A program made the position numbers and the translations under genes. Shown here in pieces: positions 1-9,536 of a DNA stretch of 64,000 bases; positions within the stretch are counted from its first letter, which is position 1, and every line of letters begins with the position of its first letter. The DNA is from DATFTE01 sp963840665. GTDB lineage: Bacteria > Acidobacteriota > Terriglobia > Terriglobales > Acidobacteriaceae. The notes beneath the pieces are model-generated. The model was not told the DNA's origin. It saw only the letters and a program-made list of their open reading frames with translations, and made no database searches. The stretch spans positions 793,819-857,818 of the forward strand of contig CAWIZO010000010.1 in NCBI GenBank assembly GCA_963840665.1, in the 5' to 3' direction.

Positions 1-3000
1 CGGAGCCGCACGCATGAGGGCAGCGGAATTGGGCTGGCGCTGGTGCAGGAGCTGGTCAAGCTTCACGGCGGCTCGGTGCGAGCGGAAAGTAGATTGGGAG
101 AAGGCAGCACCTTTGTTGTGAGCGTGCCGCTCGGAACTTCACACCTGCCCGCGGAAAGAATTGGAGGAGCTCGTACGCTGGCTTCTACTGCGCTCGGCGC
201 CTCCCCGTACGTGGAAGAGGCTCTTCGCTGGCTTCCGGATTCGGAATATGGCGAGGCAGCGGAGGAAATTGTTTCGAGGGACGAACTCATTCCTGTGCCT
301 TGTCCTCCGCTTGCGCAAAATAATACCGCGGAAAACCGTCCGCACATTCTGGTGGCCGACGACAATGCCGACATGCGGCAGTATCTAGCGCGCTTATTGT
401 CAGAACGCTACGCGGTGCGGACTTTCCCGGACGGTCGTGAAGCTTTGAAAGCGGTAAGAGAGCATCCTCCTGACCTGGTGCTGACCGATGTGATGATGCC
501 GAACCTCGACGGCTTCGAGCTGTTGCGCGAGTTGCGATCTGATCCGGTAACGCGGACGATTCCCGTGATATTGCTTTCGGCGCGAGCGGGCGAGGAGTCT
601 CGGGTCGAGGGCATGGAACACGGGGCTGACGATTATTTGATCAAGCCGTTCAGCGCGCGAGAACTATTGGCCCGAGTGCAGACGCATCTGGAGATGGCGC
701 GCATTCGCAAGCAGGCGGAAGAAGCGTTGCGGCGTCGCACCGAGCAGTTCGAGACACTGCTGAATGAAGCTCCGCTTGGCGTATATCTGGTGGATCAGGA
801 TCTGCGGATTCGTGCGATCAATCCACCCGCGCTGCGGATGTTCGGACATGTTCGAAATCCCGTCGGCCGGGATTTTGACGAGGTGATTCACCTTCTGTGG
901 CCCGAAGATTACGCAGACGAGATCGTGGAGCGATTCCGTCACACGCTGGCAACCGGCGAGCCTTACTTTGTGCCGGAACGGATTGAAGAGCGATTGGACC
1001 GCGGGGTCCGAGAAATCTATGAGTGGCAAATCAACCGCATCACGCTGCCCGAGGGCGGCTACGGTGTGGTCTGCTATTCTCGCGACATTTCGCGACAAGT
1101 GCGCGCCCGCGGAGAGATCGAGGAGTCGGAGAAAAAACTGCGGCTGGCGACGGAAGCTGCGGAACTGGGCATCTGGCACTGGTATCCCGACGAGGATCGA
1201 GCGACCTGGGACAACGATCGCTGTTACGAAATTTTCGGCCGCTCTCGCGACGAGGAACCGATCACCGCAGCAGAGTTCGATGAGAAAATTGTCCACCCCG
1301 ACGACAAGCAAGCCTTCCATCGCGCCATTGCTGCGACGCTGGAAGGCGGTAAGCGTTTCTTTTTTCAAGGCCGTATTTTCAGAAAAGATGGATCTTTCGT
1401 ATGGGTGGAGTTCCGCGGGCAAGTGGAGCATCCCAGCGATGGGTCGCCCCTTCGCATTCTCGGAACCGTGTTGGACATCAGCGAGCGAAAGCGGGCAGAG
1501 CGAGCCAACGGTTTGCTGGCCGCTATCGTGGATTTCTCGGACGACGCGGTCATTAGCAAGCGTCTCGATGGGACAATCACCAGTTGGAACAAGGCAGCGG
1601 AACGAATGTTCGGCTACACAGCCGAGGAGGCGATTGGCCAACACATTACCCTTATCATTCCGCCCGACCGGCGAAACGAGGAAACCGCGATTATTGAAAG
1701 ACTGAAGCGCGGCGAGCGGATCGAGCACTTCGAAACGGTCCGCGTGCGTAAGAACGGAACGCTGATCGACATTTCATTGACAATCTCACCCATGAAAGAT
1801 GAAGCCGGTGCCATTGTCGGCGCCTCGAAATTCGCTCGAGACATCACCGATCGCAAGCAGGTGGAGGAACGAGAGCGGCGGATGAAGGAGCAGGCGATCG
1901 CTGCCACCGCGAAATTCCGAGCTGTATTCGAGCAGACTCCGGTCTTCGCCGGCATCGTTGCGCTTGACGGCACGGTGATGGACGCGAATCAGCTTTGCCT
2001 GAACGCCTGTGGATACCGTGCTGAAGAGGTTCTGGGGCGTCCTTTCTGGGAGACTGGCTGGTGGCGACACTCAAAGGAAACGCAGGACAAGATTCGAGCG
2101 GCAACCCTGCAAGCTGCGGCGGGCACGCCCTACCGCGAGACCTTGATCTACCATTGGGCGGACGACACCGAGCGGCTAGTCGATTTTGCGATTCACCCTA
2201 TCCGCGATGAGAAGGAGGAGATTCTCTTCCTTCACCCGACCGGAGTGGACATCACAGATCTCAAACGTGCCGAGGAGAACTACCGAGTCTTGGCAGAAAC
2301 CCTGGATGTGGAAGTGCGCGCGCGAACCAGTGAATTGGAGCAACGCAATAACGAAGTTCTGCGGCAATCGGAACAGCTTCGAACCTTGTCGCGCCGTCTG
2401 TTGCGAGCACAGGATGAAGAGCGGAGAAGAATCGCCCGCGAACTCCACGACAGCGCCGGTCAGATTCTTACGCAACTCGGCATGAATCTCGCCCGTGTGG
2501 CGCAAGAGGCGCGACAAGGGGCGTCTTACCTTGCTAAAGACGCCGAAGACAGCGAGCGACTGGTCCAGCAATTGAGCCAGGAGATCCGAACCATGTCTTA
2601 CTTATTGCACCCGCCTCTATTGGACGAAATCGGATTGTCGGGAGCGCTTCGCTGGTATACGGATGGCCTGATGGAGCGCAGCGGCCTGGATATCCGATTG
2701 AGTGTTGCCGATGATTTTGGAAGACTTCCCGGCGACATGGAACTGGTTATGTTTCGACTGGTGCAGGAGTGCCTGACGAATATCCATCGGCATAGTGGTA
2801 GTCGTTGCGCCGCCATCGAGCTTTCACGGGACGAGAAGAGCGTTCTTCTCAGCGTACAAGATGAGGGCAAAGGGATGTCGGCGGAAGAGCTTGCGGAAGT
2901 GCGATCGGGCGGAGCCGGCGTTGGTATCCGCGGAATGCGCGAACGAATTCGCCAGTTTGATGGCCAGATGGACATCGAGTCGGGTGGACAGGGAACAGAA

Positions 3001-3078
3001 ATCTCATTCAGGATCCCGCTAGCGAAATCTGAAGAGAAACGCACCGCGGTCGTTGAGCCGATCAGGGCCGTCGGGTAA
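1..3078 (+). CDS. Hybrid sensor histidine kinase, 5' truncated
   Basis: Multidomain signalling kinase whose start lies left of the window; the frame is open from base 1. The first residues are the end of a HATPase domain (G2 box, EGSGIGLALVQELV). A receiver domain follows (about 343-690) with phospho-acceptor Asp at 487-489 in LVLTDVMMPNLDG. Then come four PAS/PAC modules (about 730-2270), a HisKA_3 dimerisation helix with phospho-His at 2446-2448 (ARELHDSAGQ), and a second, NarX-type HATPase (DEGKGM, then GVGIRGMRERI) to about 3040. Two kinase cores around one receiver suggest a phosphorelay. No transmembrane segment is visible, so the PAS modules probably sense cytoplasmic signals. Its cognate regulator is not recognisable here. 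The family call is certain; the ligand is unknown. Confidence 0.93.
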   Translation, partial: RSRTHEGSGIGLALVQELVKLHGGSVRAESRLGEGSTFVVSVPLGTSHLPAERIGGARTLASTALGASPYVEEALRWLPDSEYGEAAEEIVSRDELIPVPCPPLAQNNTAENRPHILVADDNADMRQYLARLLSERYAVRTFPDGREALKAVREHPPDLVLTDVMMPNLDGFELLRELRSDPVTRTIPVILLSARAGEESRVEGMEHGADDYLIKPFSARELLARVQTHLEMARIRKQAEEALRRRTEQFETLLNEAPLGVYLVDQDLRIRAINPPALRMFGHVRNPVGRDFDEVIHLLWPEDYADEIVERFRHTLATGEPYFVPERIEERLDRGVREIYEWQINRITLPEGGYGVVCYSRDISRQVRARGEIEESEKKLRLATEAAELGIWHWYPDEDRATWDNDRCYEIFGRSRDEEPITAAEFDEKIVHPDDKQAFHRAIAATLEGGKRFFFQGRIFRKDGSFVWVEFRGQVEHPSDGSPLRILGTVLDISERKRAERANGLLAAIVDFSDDAVISKRLDGTITSWNKAAERMFGYTAEEAIGQHITLIIPPDRRNEETAIIERLKRGERIEHFETVRVRKNGTLIDISLTISPMKDEAGAIVGASKFARDITDRKQVEERERRMKEQAIAATAKFRAVFEQTPVFAGIVALDGTVMDANQLCLNACGYRAEEVLGRPFWETGWWRHSKETQDKIRAATLQAAAGTPYRETLIYHWADDTERLVDFAIHPIRDEKEEILFLHPTGVDITDLKRAEENYRVLAETLDVEVRARTSELEQRNNEVLRQSEQLRTLSRRLLRAQDEERRRIARELHDSAGQILTQLGMNLARVAQEARQGASYLAKDAEDSERLVQQLSQEIRTMSYLLHPPLLDEIGLSGALRWYTDGLMERSGLDIRLSVADDFGRLPGDMELVMFRLVQECLTNIHRHSGSRCAAIELSRDEKSVLLSVQDEGKGMSAEELAEVRSGGAGVGIRGMRERIRQFDGQMDIESGGQGTEISFRIPLAKSEEKRTAVVEPIRAVG

Positions 3079-3099
3079 TAAGACGTGGACACGCAGGCT

Positions 3100-3126
3100 G
3101 GCGCGCTCCGCATCGAGCAGCGCGCC
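3100..3126. terminator. GC-rich hairpin between convergent genes
   Basis: A perfect 8-bp inverted repeat (GGCGCGCT / AGCGCGCC, 11-nt loop) lies in the 65-bp gap between the convergent kinase and TPR-regulator genes. There is no clear T-tract on either side, so a terminator role rests on position only. Confidence 0.35.
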
Positions 3127-3143
3127 CGTGGCGAACTGAGGTT

Positions 3144-5018
3144 CTAGCCTACGCCGAGCCGGTGAACGATGGATTGGAAGCGAGGTTCGGAGCGGATCCA
3201 GTCGTATTGCGGATCGACGTTGATGAACAGCATCCAGTAATCGTGATGCTGGTATGACTTTTCCAGCCAGTCGAGCGTGGTGGCGCGGTCTCCCTTCAGA
3301 TTCGCGAAGTTGGCGACATCATAGGGGCGGTGAGCGCCAGCCTTGGTTTCTTCCAGAACCTTGCGAAAGACACGATCGATTTCGGCGGGGTTCCCGTTCG
3401 CCAGGGAGCGCAGGAACTCTCCCTGGGGATATTTCGCGTCAGCCGCCCGCCAGTCATCCCAGCGGCGCTCGCAATAATAGCCAGTCGTGAGCATGCTGTA
3501 CCCAAGATGATAGTTGGGGTCACGATCCAGGATGCTTTTCGAAACCGCAATCACGCCGTCAAAATCGCGCTGGAACTTTCGTAGCAGGGCGAGATCGACG
3601 TCCACGATAAGCGCAAGGGGATCGAGACGGCGGGCGATGTCGAGTTGCTTTTCGGCTTCAGCAAAGCGGCCGTGAGCCATCAGGCCTAGTGCATAGTACT
3701 GGTGGGCGCTGGCGTAGTTGGGATTCAACTCAAACGCTTTCTTGTATTCGCGCTCAGCAGTGGGCCAGTCGTAGTCGTAATGGCAGGCAACCATTCCCAG
3801 CGCTGCGTGGGGCTCGGCGAGGGATGGATCGAGTTGAATTGCCTTCATGGCGGCGTCACGGGCGCGAGGAAGGTAGGAGGCGGGATCCACATCTTCTACA
3901 TCGCCGATGGCTATCAGAGAATCAGCCAAGCCGGCCCACGCCAGCGCGTAGTTGGGATCACGTGCAATCGCCTGCTGCATCAGATCCACACTCTTGAGTT
4001 CGGAGGGAAAGTTTCTCTGGTTCCACTGGTAGCGGGCTTCCAGATATAAAGCGTGGGCTTCCGGGTCGATGGCGGCTGGGGCATTGCGGGGAGAAATTCT
4101 GCGCGCCAATGCCCGCGCAATCGAGCCGGCAATCTGCGATTCGATCTGCATCCAGTCGTTGGTTGTGCCGTCGAAGGTCTGGCTCCAGATCGTAAATCCG
4201 TCGCGGGTGCGGTTCAATTCCACGGTGACATGGGTGCGATCCGCAGCGCGTTGCACGCTGCCTTCCACCACGGCTTCGACGTTGAGGCGCGACCCGACGT
4301 CGCGAAGGTCATCGTGCTTGCCCTTGAAAACATATGCAGAGCGGCGCCCGGCCACGCGGACACCGTCCAGATGAGACATGGAAGCGGCAATTTCGTCGGT
4401 TAGGCCGTCGCTGAAGGCGTCATCGAAAGCCGGAGCGCTGAGATTGTCGAAGGGCAAGACCGCAATCGATGAAATTGGAGCGGAATGCTTTCGCCAACGC
4501 CAGAGAAAAAATCCTGCCAGGCACAATAGGGGAACGATTGCCACCACAACCCACATTCGAAGTCGTGGATTGCGGGTTTCGGCGGGCGTGATCGATCCAT
4601 TCCCATCTCCCGACGGAAAATCCCGCTTCTCGGCTACAGCCGTCGCCGGGATTGGATCCTGAATGGCGGGCTCAACGGATTGACTTAGGATAGGGCCAAT
4701 CCAGCGATAGCCGCGGCGCTCGATGGTTTGAATAAAGATGGGATTCTCGGCCGAGTCCCGTAATGCGTCGCGCAGACGCATGACGGCGGTGCTGATGCCT
4801 TGCTCGAAATCCACAAAGACGTCAGCGGGCCAGAGAGCCTGACGAAACTCTTCACGGGTGATGACTTCGCCGGGACGGCTTAGCAAAAGAGCGAGCGCGC
4901 GGAATGGGAGGTCTTGCAGACGGACCTTGACGCCGCTCCGGCGGAGTTCGCCAGCGCGAAGGTCAGCTTCAAACACACCGAACCTGATGAGAGCCGGAGG
5001 AGCCTGCGCAGAACCCAT
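3144..5018 (-). CDS. CadC-like winged-helix regulator with TM and TPR domains
   Basis: 624 aa. Residues about 10-110 form an OmpR/CadC-type winged helix (RFGVFEADLRAGELRRSG, then YRWIGP). A single transmembrane helix follows at about 155-172 (VVVAIVPLLCLAGFFLW). Next is a TolB/FlgO-like segment starting SIAVLPFDNLSA, with DGLTDEIAASM and a VEAVVEGSVQR strand. TPR repeats then run to the C-terminus. The architecture is a membrane-tethered transcription factor whose periplasmic TPRs sense an unknown signal; it is heavily expanded in Acidobacteria. The 275-bp divergent gap to the FG-GAP gene at 5294 would be a natural place for its operator, but I see no obvious palindrome there. Confidence 0.9.
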   Translation of the reverse strand: MGSAQAPPALIRFGVFEADLRAGELRRSGVKVRLQDLPFRALALLLSRPGEVITREEFRQALWPADVFVDFEQGISTAVMRLRDALRDSAENPIFIQTIERRGYRWIGPILSQSVEPAIQDPIPATAVAEKRDFPSGDGNGSITPAETRNPRLRMWVVVAIVPLLCLAGFFLWRWRKHSAPISSIAVLPFDNLSAPAFDDAFSDGLTDEIAASMSHLDGVRVAGRRSAYVFKGKHDDLRDVGSRLNVEAVVEGSVQRAADRTHVTVELNRTRDGFTIWSQTFDGTTNDWMQIESQIAGSIARALARRISPRNAPAAIDPEAHALYLEARYQWNQRNFPSELKSVDLMQQAIARDPNYALAWAGLADSLIAIGDVEDVDPASYLPRARDAAMKAIQLDPSLAEPHAALGMVACHYDYDWPTAEREYKKAFELNPNYASAHQYYALGLMAHGRFAEAEKQLDIARRLDPLALIVDVDLALLRKFQRDFDGVIAVSKSILDRDPNYHLGYSMLTTGYYCERRWDDWRAADAKYPQGEFLRSLANGNPAEIDRVFRKVLEETKAGAHRPYDVANFANLKGDRATTLDWLEKSYQHHDYWMLFINVDPQYDWIRSEPRFQSIVHRLGVG

Positions 5019-5293
5019 AAAGAATAGACGCAGGGGGAGGCAGCAAGTCTACCATCTCGCGGAATCGAACGAAACTGCTTCCGTCGGAGCATACCGCGAG
5101 CCATCTTTTTTCAGACAATAGATTCGCGTAACTCCATAAAAATAAAATCGTTATTAAGTCAGACAGGCACCAGTCACCGGCTATCTCCCGTCCATTGACC
5201 AAAGTGCCTTCTCAAGCCAAAGTCGCCGGCGGATGTGGAATACCACTCCCTCAAATCAAGACAAAAAAGTAGTCCACTCTCAGGAGACAAAAA

Positions 5294-7966
5294 ATGCAAT
5301 CGAATCGCGCACGAAGGAATTGCCTGGGCGTTAGCAGCCCGGCAATCTTTATGCTGGTCGCTGTGGTGATGTTCGCCGGGGTTCTCATTCCGGCGCAGGC
5401 GCAAGTCTTTCCCGTAGCTTTTCCAAGTCCTACAACCTTCATTACGGGTCCCTGTTGCGGGTCAACCGTATCGGTCGCAACCGGGGACTTCAACGGCGAC
5501 GGTAAGCTGGACGTCGTGAACATAGACTACGGATCGAATCTCAATGTGATGCTGGGTAAAGGGGATGGCACATTTCAGTTGCCGATTACTCAGAATCTCG
5601 CCACCAGCAACATCTTCTACGAAGCGATCACCGCAGGCGACTTCAACGGGGACAAGGTCCTCGACATTGCCATTTGGACGGTAAATGCAACCACTGGTTT
5701 GACCGAAGTCCACATTTACTTGGGCACAGGCACCGGGAGTTTCACCACGGGTGGAGTGTTCAGCGCACCGAACAGCAGCAGTTTCAATCCCGGCCCGAAC
5801 AGCATTGTCGCGGCTGATGTGAACGCAGATGGCAAACTCGATTTGGTCGCTATGACTACGTACAACGGCGTGTTCATTTTCCTGGGCAACGGAGATGGGA
5901 CTTTCCAGACGCCCGTGGCCAACACCACAGTTTGCACCGGCCTCATTGGGAACTGCGGCGGAGTAGCTGTGGGTGATCTGAATGGCGATGGCAAGCTCGA
6001 TCTCGCTTTTGAATCAAACGATACAACGGGGGGCGGGATGAGCGTTCTGCTGAACAACGGCAATGGCACATTCGGAACGGGCACCTACTACCCTGTCGGG
6101 ATCTCAGGTGTTTTAGCTGCCAACAGCATCGCCATCGGTGATGTGAACGGTGACAAAATGCCAGACGTGGTAGTCACCAGCAGCAGTGTCACTGCGGTCG
6201 TCTATCTGAACCAGGGCAGCGGCACCTTCAAAGTCAACGGCACAGTTGGGACCGTGCCGCTGGGCGGCACTGACAATATTGTGCTTGCTGACATTAACAA
6301 CGATAAAAAACTCGACATCATCGTGCCCGACGGCAGGGGCGATGTCATTACTTTCTTTGGTAAGGGTAACGGCCTATTCACAAACGGGCCGGCATACCCG
6401 CTGCAAGCCGCCACTTTCGGCGGAAATTACCTCATCGCTGTCGTCGATTTCAACAAAGACGGCTTTCTCGATTTGCTCGACACCCAGGGATTCGACAACA
6501 ACACCGTATCGCTCGGCCGAGGCGATGGCACATTCCAGACCAACCAGCTCTATGCCTACAGCTCAACCCTTTTAACCGACAACATCGCGACCGCCGACTT
6601 CAACGGCGACGGATTCCCTGACACAGCGCAGTCGCTCAGCGGCGGCGCCAACGGGATGATCGGCATTAATCTGGGCAGTTCGCATGGCGTGCTGGGAACG
6701 ACATCCCTAGTCACCGCCAGCACATGCGTGAACAACCTAGTCGAGTGGGTTGCCGCCGGCGACGTGAACGGCGACGGCAAAGCCGATCTCGTGGCCACCC
6801 TGCAGGACGCACCCTTCGCAGGTTGCCAGAGCAATACCGTAGCGGTGATGACCGGCAAGGGAACAGGGAAGTTTAATGCTGCCGCGTACTACGCCACCGG
6901 GTCGACCGCGCAGGAAGGGATTGTTTACCTGGTGGACGTGAACGGCGACGGCAAACTTGACATCGTCACCGAAAACGCCGACGGCACCATCAGCGTATTG
7001 CTCAACAATGGCAACGGTACTTACAAGCCAGGAACGCTCATTACCAGCATTTCCTCAATCTACCCGCTTGGATTGTATCTGGCCTTCGCCGACTTCAATG
7101 GGGATGGCAAGATGGACATCGCAGTGGCAACGAACGGAGGCCAGAGCGACATCTACGTGCTGCTCGGAAACGGCAACGGCACCTTCGGCTCTCCTGTCAC
7201 GACGCCACTGGCTTACTACCCGATTTCTCTGGCCGCCGGGGATATCGACAAAGATGGCAAACAGGACTTGTTTGTCGCGACCGCGGTCAACGGTTGCAGC
7301 AACTCGTCCTCTGGCTACGCTTTCCTGAAAGGCAATGGCAACGGCACATTCACGGGCGGCTCGTTGAACTGCCTGGCAAATCAGGGCCCGCGAGTTCCCA
7401 TCGTGACCGATCTCAATGGGGATGGAAACCTCGACGCGGTGATTCCGTTCAATGCGGGCTCTGATCCTACAATCGGCCCGGTGATTCTCCAAGGCAAGGG
7501 CGATGGCACGTTCCTCACCTCGCCGTTTTATTACGCGGGTCAATATGCGATCAGCGCTGTCTCCGCCGACTTCAACGGGGATGGTCAACCGGATGTCGCG
7601 CTGGTCAACGCCACGCTCTTTGTACCCAGCTTCATTACCGTAATGTTTAACAGCTCCCAACCGGTAAGCATTTCTCCGCTTACGCTTAACTACGGCGCGG
7701 TCACAGTCGCAACAAAGAAGTCTCTGACCGTCCTTCTCACCAACAATCAGAAGAAGACCCTCACCATTACCAGCATTACGCTGGGCGGGACGGACCCGGG
7801 TGACTTTACGGAGACGAACAACTGCAGTACGGGCCGCAAGGCAGGAGGAACGTGCACCATCACGGTGACGTTCGATCCAACCGTCACGGGCGCGCGCACG
7901 GCGACGTTGAGCATTGCCGACGCAGTGGGTACACAAACCGTACAACTTAACGGAACAGGCAAATAG
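5294..7966 (+). CDS. Secreted FG-GAP/VCBS repeat protein with ASH C-terminal domain
   Basis: 890 aa. ATG with a strong ribosome site (CAGGAGAC, 5 nt spacing). A hydrophobic signal peptide ends near ALIPAQAQ. About a dozen FG-GAP/VCBS blades follow, each with a calcium-loop motif such as DFNGDGKLDV, then LGNGDGTF. A C-terminal ASPM/SPD-2/Hydin-like immunoglobulin domain follows at about 790-888 (PLTLNYGAVTVATKKSLTVLL, then CTITVTFDPTVTGARTATL). The protein is predicted to be an exported calcium-binding beta-propeller. The ASH domain is usual in large acidobacterial surface proteins, but the ligand is unknown. The repeats create long antisense open frames that are not genes. Confidence 0.9.
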   Translation: MQSNRARRNCLGVSSPAIFMLVAVVMFAGVLIPAQAQVFPVAFPSPTTFITGPCCGSTVSVATGDFNGDGKLDVVNIDYGSNLNVMLGKGDGTFQLPITQNLATSNIFYEAITAGDFNGDKVLDIAIWTVNATTGLTEVHIYLGTGTGSFTTGGVFSAPNSSSFNPGPNSIVAADVNADGKLDLVAMTTYNGVFIFLGNGDGTFQTPVANTTVCTGLIGNCGGVAVGDLNGDGKLDLAFESNDTTGGGMSVLLNNGNGTFGTGTYYPVGISGVLAANSIAIGDVNGDKMPDVVVTSSSVTAVVYLNQGSGTFKVNGTVGTVPLGGTDNIVLADINNDKKLDIIVPDGRGDVITFFGKGNGLFTNGPAYPLQAATFGGNYLIAVVDFNKDGFLDLLDTQGFDNNTVSLGRGDGTFQTNQLYAYSSTLLTDNIATADFNGDGFPDTAQSLSGGANGMIGINLGSSHGVLGTTSLVTASTCVNNLVEWVAAGDVNGDGKADLVATLQDAPFAGCQSNTVAVMTGKGTGKFNAAAYYATGSTAQEGIVYLVDVNGDGKLDIVTENADGTISVLLNNGNGTYKPGTLITSISSIYPLGLYLAFADFNGDGKMDIAVATNGGQSDIYVLLGNGNGTFGSPVTTPLAYYPISLAAGDIDKDGKQDLFVATAVNGCSNSSSGYAFLKGNGNGTFTGGSLNCLANQGPRVPIVTDLNGDGNLDAVIPFNAGSDPTIGPVILQGKGDGTFLTSPFYYAGQYAISAVSADFNGDGQPDVALVNATLFVPSFITVMFNSSQPVSISPLTLNYGAVTVATKKSLTVLLTNNQKKTLTITSITLGGTDPGDFTETNNCSTGRKAGGTCTITVTFDPTVTGARTATLSIADAVGTQTVQLNGTGK

Positions 7967-8203
7967 AACGCACGTTCCGCGAGCGGCGTGGTCCGTTCCC
8001 TTGGAGGGGGGGATGGGCCACGCCGATTCTCATCTCACCGCCTTCACCGCGACTGGTCTCCTGGCTGCGGTGCCCGGAGCGCGGCGAGGCGTTCGCGCTC
8101 CGGTTTCTTCACCCACGGTAGATCTCCCAAAATATTCCGCAAAACTGCCAACCTCGCGCGCGCCGCTCTCATCCATCTTCCGGCCTTAGGGAAGAGGAAC
8201 TGT

Positions 8204-9511
8204 ATGCGGAGCGGAAAACTTTACCTTTCGATTCAGGCGTTAAAAGTACGAGCGGCGAGGGCTTTACTGGGGGTGTCCTTGTTGCTTGGTTCTGCGACAA
8301 CTTTTGCCCACGCTCAGACTTTCAGCGTCCTTCATGCATTTGACGGCGCCGATGGCAACGCTCCCTTCGCGGGGTTGACCGCGGATGCAGATGGAAACTT
8401 GTACGGCACGACATCAATCGGGGGAAACAACGGCTGCTTGCAACATAGCGGCTGTGGGACGATCTACAAACTCTCGCGCTCCGGATCGACGTGGACGTTC
8501 ACAACTCTGCACCGCTTTCTCGGAGGAAGGGACGGTTGGGGACCAATGGCTCGAGTGGAATTCGGTGCCGATGGCAGTCTCTATGGCACCACGGAATACG
8601 GTGGCTATTACGCAAATGCGAAGGCTCTTTACGGCTACGGCACCGTTTTCAGGCTTAGGCCTCCCGCCCCCGACTGCATTTCTTGCGCTTGGACTTACAG
8701 CGTCATTTATCGATTCAGAGGACACGCCGACGGTGCCCAACCCACCCCCGGCGATCTTACGTTTGATCAGGCCGGGAATGTCTATGGGACCACGGGGCAG
8801 GGCGGCATCAAGAATACCGCGTGCGTCTGGGGAAATGCTGGGTGTGGTGTGGTCTACAAGCTGACCGCATCAGGGAACAGTTGGACGGAAAGCGTCGTCT
8901 ACCAGTTCACTGGCGGCAACGACGGAGATACTCCCAATGCAGGCGTGGTGTTCGATCAGCAAGGTAATCTTTATGGCACGACCACGTCCAACGGAAAGTA
9001 TCTCTACGGAAGCGTGTTTCAGTTAACACCGAGCCCTACGGGATGGACGGAAAATACCATTCATGCTTTTGCCGGTCTCGCGGATGGCGCTTATCCGGGT
9101 GGCTTAACCGAAGATAACTCAGGCAACTTATTTGGGATCACCACGGCTGGATCCCCCGGTGAAAACACTGGCGGAACCGTGTTTGAACTGAGACCCTCCG
9201 GGAACAGTTGGGTCTTTACCGTTCTTACGGAGTTTGTCTTTCCTGCGAGTCCTACGGCGCGGCCGACTATCGATAACGGAAATCTGTATGGCGCTGCTTT
9301 CACCGGCGGACCGGCCGGGGCCGGTGGAGTATTCGAACTGGAACCCGGATCCAGCAAATGGACTCTGGTGAACCTCTATACCTTTACGGGCCTTAACGAC
9401 GGTAACTCGCCCGTGGGTAGCGTATTTGTCGATGCCAGCGGAAATGTGTATGGCACCACGCTTTTTGGCGGACTTTATTCGGACGGAGTTGTCTTTGAAG
9501 TCTCGCCCTAA
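8204..9511 (+). CDS. Secreted Gloeo_Verruco (GloVer) tandem-repeat protein
   Basis: 435 aa from the ATG at 8204, preceded by GAAGAGGAA. The same frame is open back to 7988, but that stretch looks non-coding and would put residues ahead of the signal peptide, which ends near TTFAHAQ. Seven repeats carry the family signature G-N-L/V-Y-G-T-T (for example DGNLYGTTSIGG, AGNVYGTTGQGG, SGNVYGTTLFGG) alternating with W-T strands. This matches TIGR03803-type repeats, which are expected to form a beta-propeller. The function of the family is unknown. It follows another secreted propeller protein in the same orientation. Confidence 0.88.
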   Translation: MRSGKLYLSIQALKVRAARALLGVSLLLGSATTFAHAQTFSVLHAFDGADGNAPFAGLTADADGNLYGTTSIGGNNGCLQHSGCGTIYKLSRSGSTWTFTTLHRFLGGRDGWGPMARVEFGADGSLYGTTEYGGYYANAKALYGYGTVFRLRPPAPDCISCAWTYSVIYRFRGHADGAQPTPGDLTFDQAGNVYGTTGQGGIKNTACVWGNAGCGVVYKLTASGNSWTESVVYQFTGGNDGDTPNAGVVFDQQGNLYGTTTSNGKYLYGSVFQLTPSPTGWTENTIHAFAGLADGAYPGGLTEDNSGNLFGITTAGSPGENTGGTVFELRPSGNSWVFTVLTEFVFPASPTARPTIDNGNLYGAAFTGGPAGAGGVFELEPGSSKWTLVNLYTFTGLNDGNSPVGSVFVDASGNVYGTTLFGGLYSDGVVFEVSP

Positions 9512-9536
9512 TTGCGTGAAGGCGGGCTTCGAGCGA

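Noticed and set aside
664..1728. 354-codon antisense frame under the sensor kinase
   Set aside because: The plus-strand PAS domains are clearly coding; the antisense product has no recognisable family.
7055..7945. Long minus-strand open frame inside the FG-GAP gene
   Set aside because: It is the antisense shadow of the calcium-loop repeats, arginine-rich, with no ribosome site and no domain.
5294..9511. Tandem DNA repeats or CRISPR-like array
   Set aside because: The periodicity is that of protein blades; the DNA copies diverge and have no constant repeat with unique spacers.
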